Below, piece after piece: positions 12,784-13,429 of a stretch of DNA of 13,429 nt (its first letter is position 1; each line of letters begins with the position of its first letter). The stretch spans positions 1 through 13,429 of the forward strand of contig JAKLIT010000023.1 in the NCBI GenBank assembly GCA_022709465.1, read 5' to 3'. The translations under genes were made by a program, and so were the position numbers. The notes beneath the pieces are model-generated. The model saw only the letters and a list, made by a program, of their open reading frames with translations, did no database searches and was not told where the DNA came from. This DNA comes from Candidatus Omnitrophota bacterium. GTDB lineage: Bacteria; Omnitrophota; Koll11; Pluralincolimonadales; Pluralincolimonadaceae.

Positions 12784-13429
12784 TTACTTCGCGTATTCTA
12801 TCGCGCGCGTCTCGCGTATGACCGTGATCTTTATCTGCCCGGGATATTCCATCCCTTCCTCGATCTTCTTCTTTATTTCGCGCGAAAGGACCGTAGCCTG
12901 CGCGTCGGTTATCTTCGTCGGCTCGACGATGACCCTTATCTCGCGGCCCGCCTGTATCGCGTACGCCTTCTCGACTCCCTTGAATGAGTCGGCTATCTCC
13001 TCGAGCTTCTCAAGCCTCTTTATGTACACCTCGAGCGTCTCGCGCCTTGCGCCGGGCCTCGCGCCCGAGACCGCGTCCGCCGCGCTCGACAGGACCGTAT
13101 AGATCGATATCGGCGGTATCTCGCCGTGGTGGCCCTCTATCGCGTTGCAGACGATGTCGTTCTCGCCGTATTTCTTCGCCATCTCCGCGCCGAGCTTCGG
13201 ATGGGCACCTTCTATCTCATGGCTTACCGCCTTGCCTATATCATGCAGGAGGCCTATGCGTTTCGCGAGCTGCGCGTCGAGACCTAGCTCGTTGGCTATA
13301 GTGCCCATGATGAACGCCGATTCCTTCAGGTGGTCCATGACGTTCTGCCCGTACGACGTCCTGTATTTCAGTTTTCCTATGAGTTTGACGAGTTCCGGGT
13401 GTATCCCGCGCACGCCGACCTCGAAGACG
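12784..13429 (-). CDS. rny: Ribonuclease Y, C-terminal part (HD domain)
   Basis: This endoribonuclease starts mRNA decay and is normally anchored to the membrane by its N-terminus. Only the last 215 codons are present; the gene continues beyond the window edge, and the GTG at 13413 is internal because the frame upstream (VFEVGV) also fits the family. The HD phosphohydrolase domain is clear: [20 protein letters not shown], then the metal motif [21 protein letters not shown] and GHHGE. The C-terminal part, [33 protein letters not shown] and the ending [18 protein letters not shown], is characteristic of RNase Y. The N-terminal membrane segment, coiled coil and KH domain would lie outside the window. 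It is the most upstream visible gene of the leftward operon. Confidence 0.96.
   Translation of the reverse strand, partial: VFEVGVRGIHPELVKLIGKLKYRTSYGQNVMDHLKESAFIMGTIANELGLDAQLAKRIGLLHDIGKAVSHEIEGAHPKLGAEMAKKYGENDIVCNAIEGHHGEIPPISIYTVLSSAADAVSGARPGARRETLEVYIKRLEKLEEIADSFKGVEKAYAIQAGREIRVIVEPTKITDAQATVLSREIKKKIEEGMEYPGQIKITVIRETRAIEYAK

Noticed and set aside
13411..13413. GTG as the start of a short HD-domain protein
   Set aside because: The frame remains open and family-like (VFEVGV) to the window edge, as expected for RNase Y, so the gene is truncated by the window.

Overview
The window looks like chromosome from an uncultured anaerobic Gram-negative bacterium. The evidence is a ferredoxin-dependent 2-oxoacid oxidoreductase, the MEP isoprenoid gene dxs, an RND exporter, a lipoprotein, a type IV prepilin-like protein and RNase Y. 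Ile AUA and Arg AGG codons are frequent. Gene content and order remind me of Omnitrophota or related lineages; this is a guess from memory that the window alone cannot prove.

Layout. Bases 1-1010 hold the 3' end of an RND (HAE-1, MdtB/MuxB-like) transporter gene on the + strand. It meets everything else head-on. The intergenic stretch 1011-1145 carries two hairpins and a strong bidirectional terminator. A tRNA-Gln(CUG) gene lies on the - strand at 1146-1219, with its own near-consensus promoter.

All protein genes from 13429 down to 1295 are on the - strand and tightly packed. In transcription order they are rny (5'-truncated by the window edge), ymdB-family phosphodiesterase, xseA, xseB, ispA-type prenyl synthase, dxs, korD, korA, korB, korC, gltX, a TPR protein, a prepilin-like protein with a HExxH domain, and a lipoprotein. 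From rny to the TPR gene, junctions are 4-nt overlaps, a 1-nt overlap, abutting ends or gaps of at most 4 nt, so one co-transcribed, translationally coupled operon is likely. The prepilin-like gene has a 38-nt gap and its own promoter candidate, and may be a separate unit with the lipoprotein.

How the genes fit together. rny and ymdB serve RNA turnover, and xseAB encodes exonuclease VII. dxs and ispA open and extend the isoprenoid pathway. korDABC oxidises a 2-oxoacid to acyl-CoA while reducing ferredoxin. gltX charges tRNA with glutamate. The last three proteins (TPR, prepilin-like, lipoprotein) all carry export signals and form an envelope-directed tail.

Points most worth checking: the prepilin-type N-terminus joined by a Gly/Ser/Pro/Asp linker to an apparent zinc metallopeptidase domain; xseA, whose best start is AUA overlapping the ymdB stop; and in-frame shortening of conserved segments in both GltX and the IspA-type synthase.
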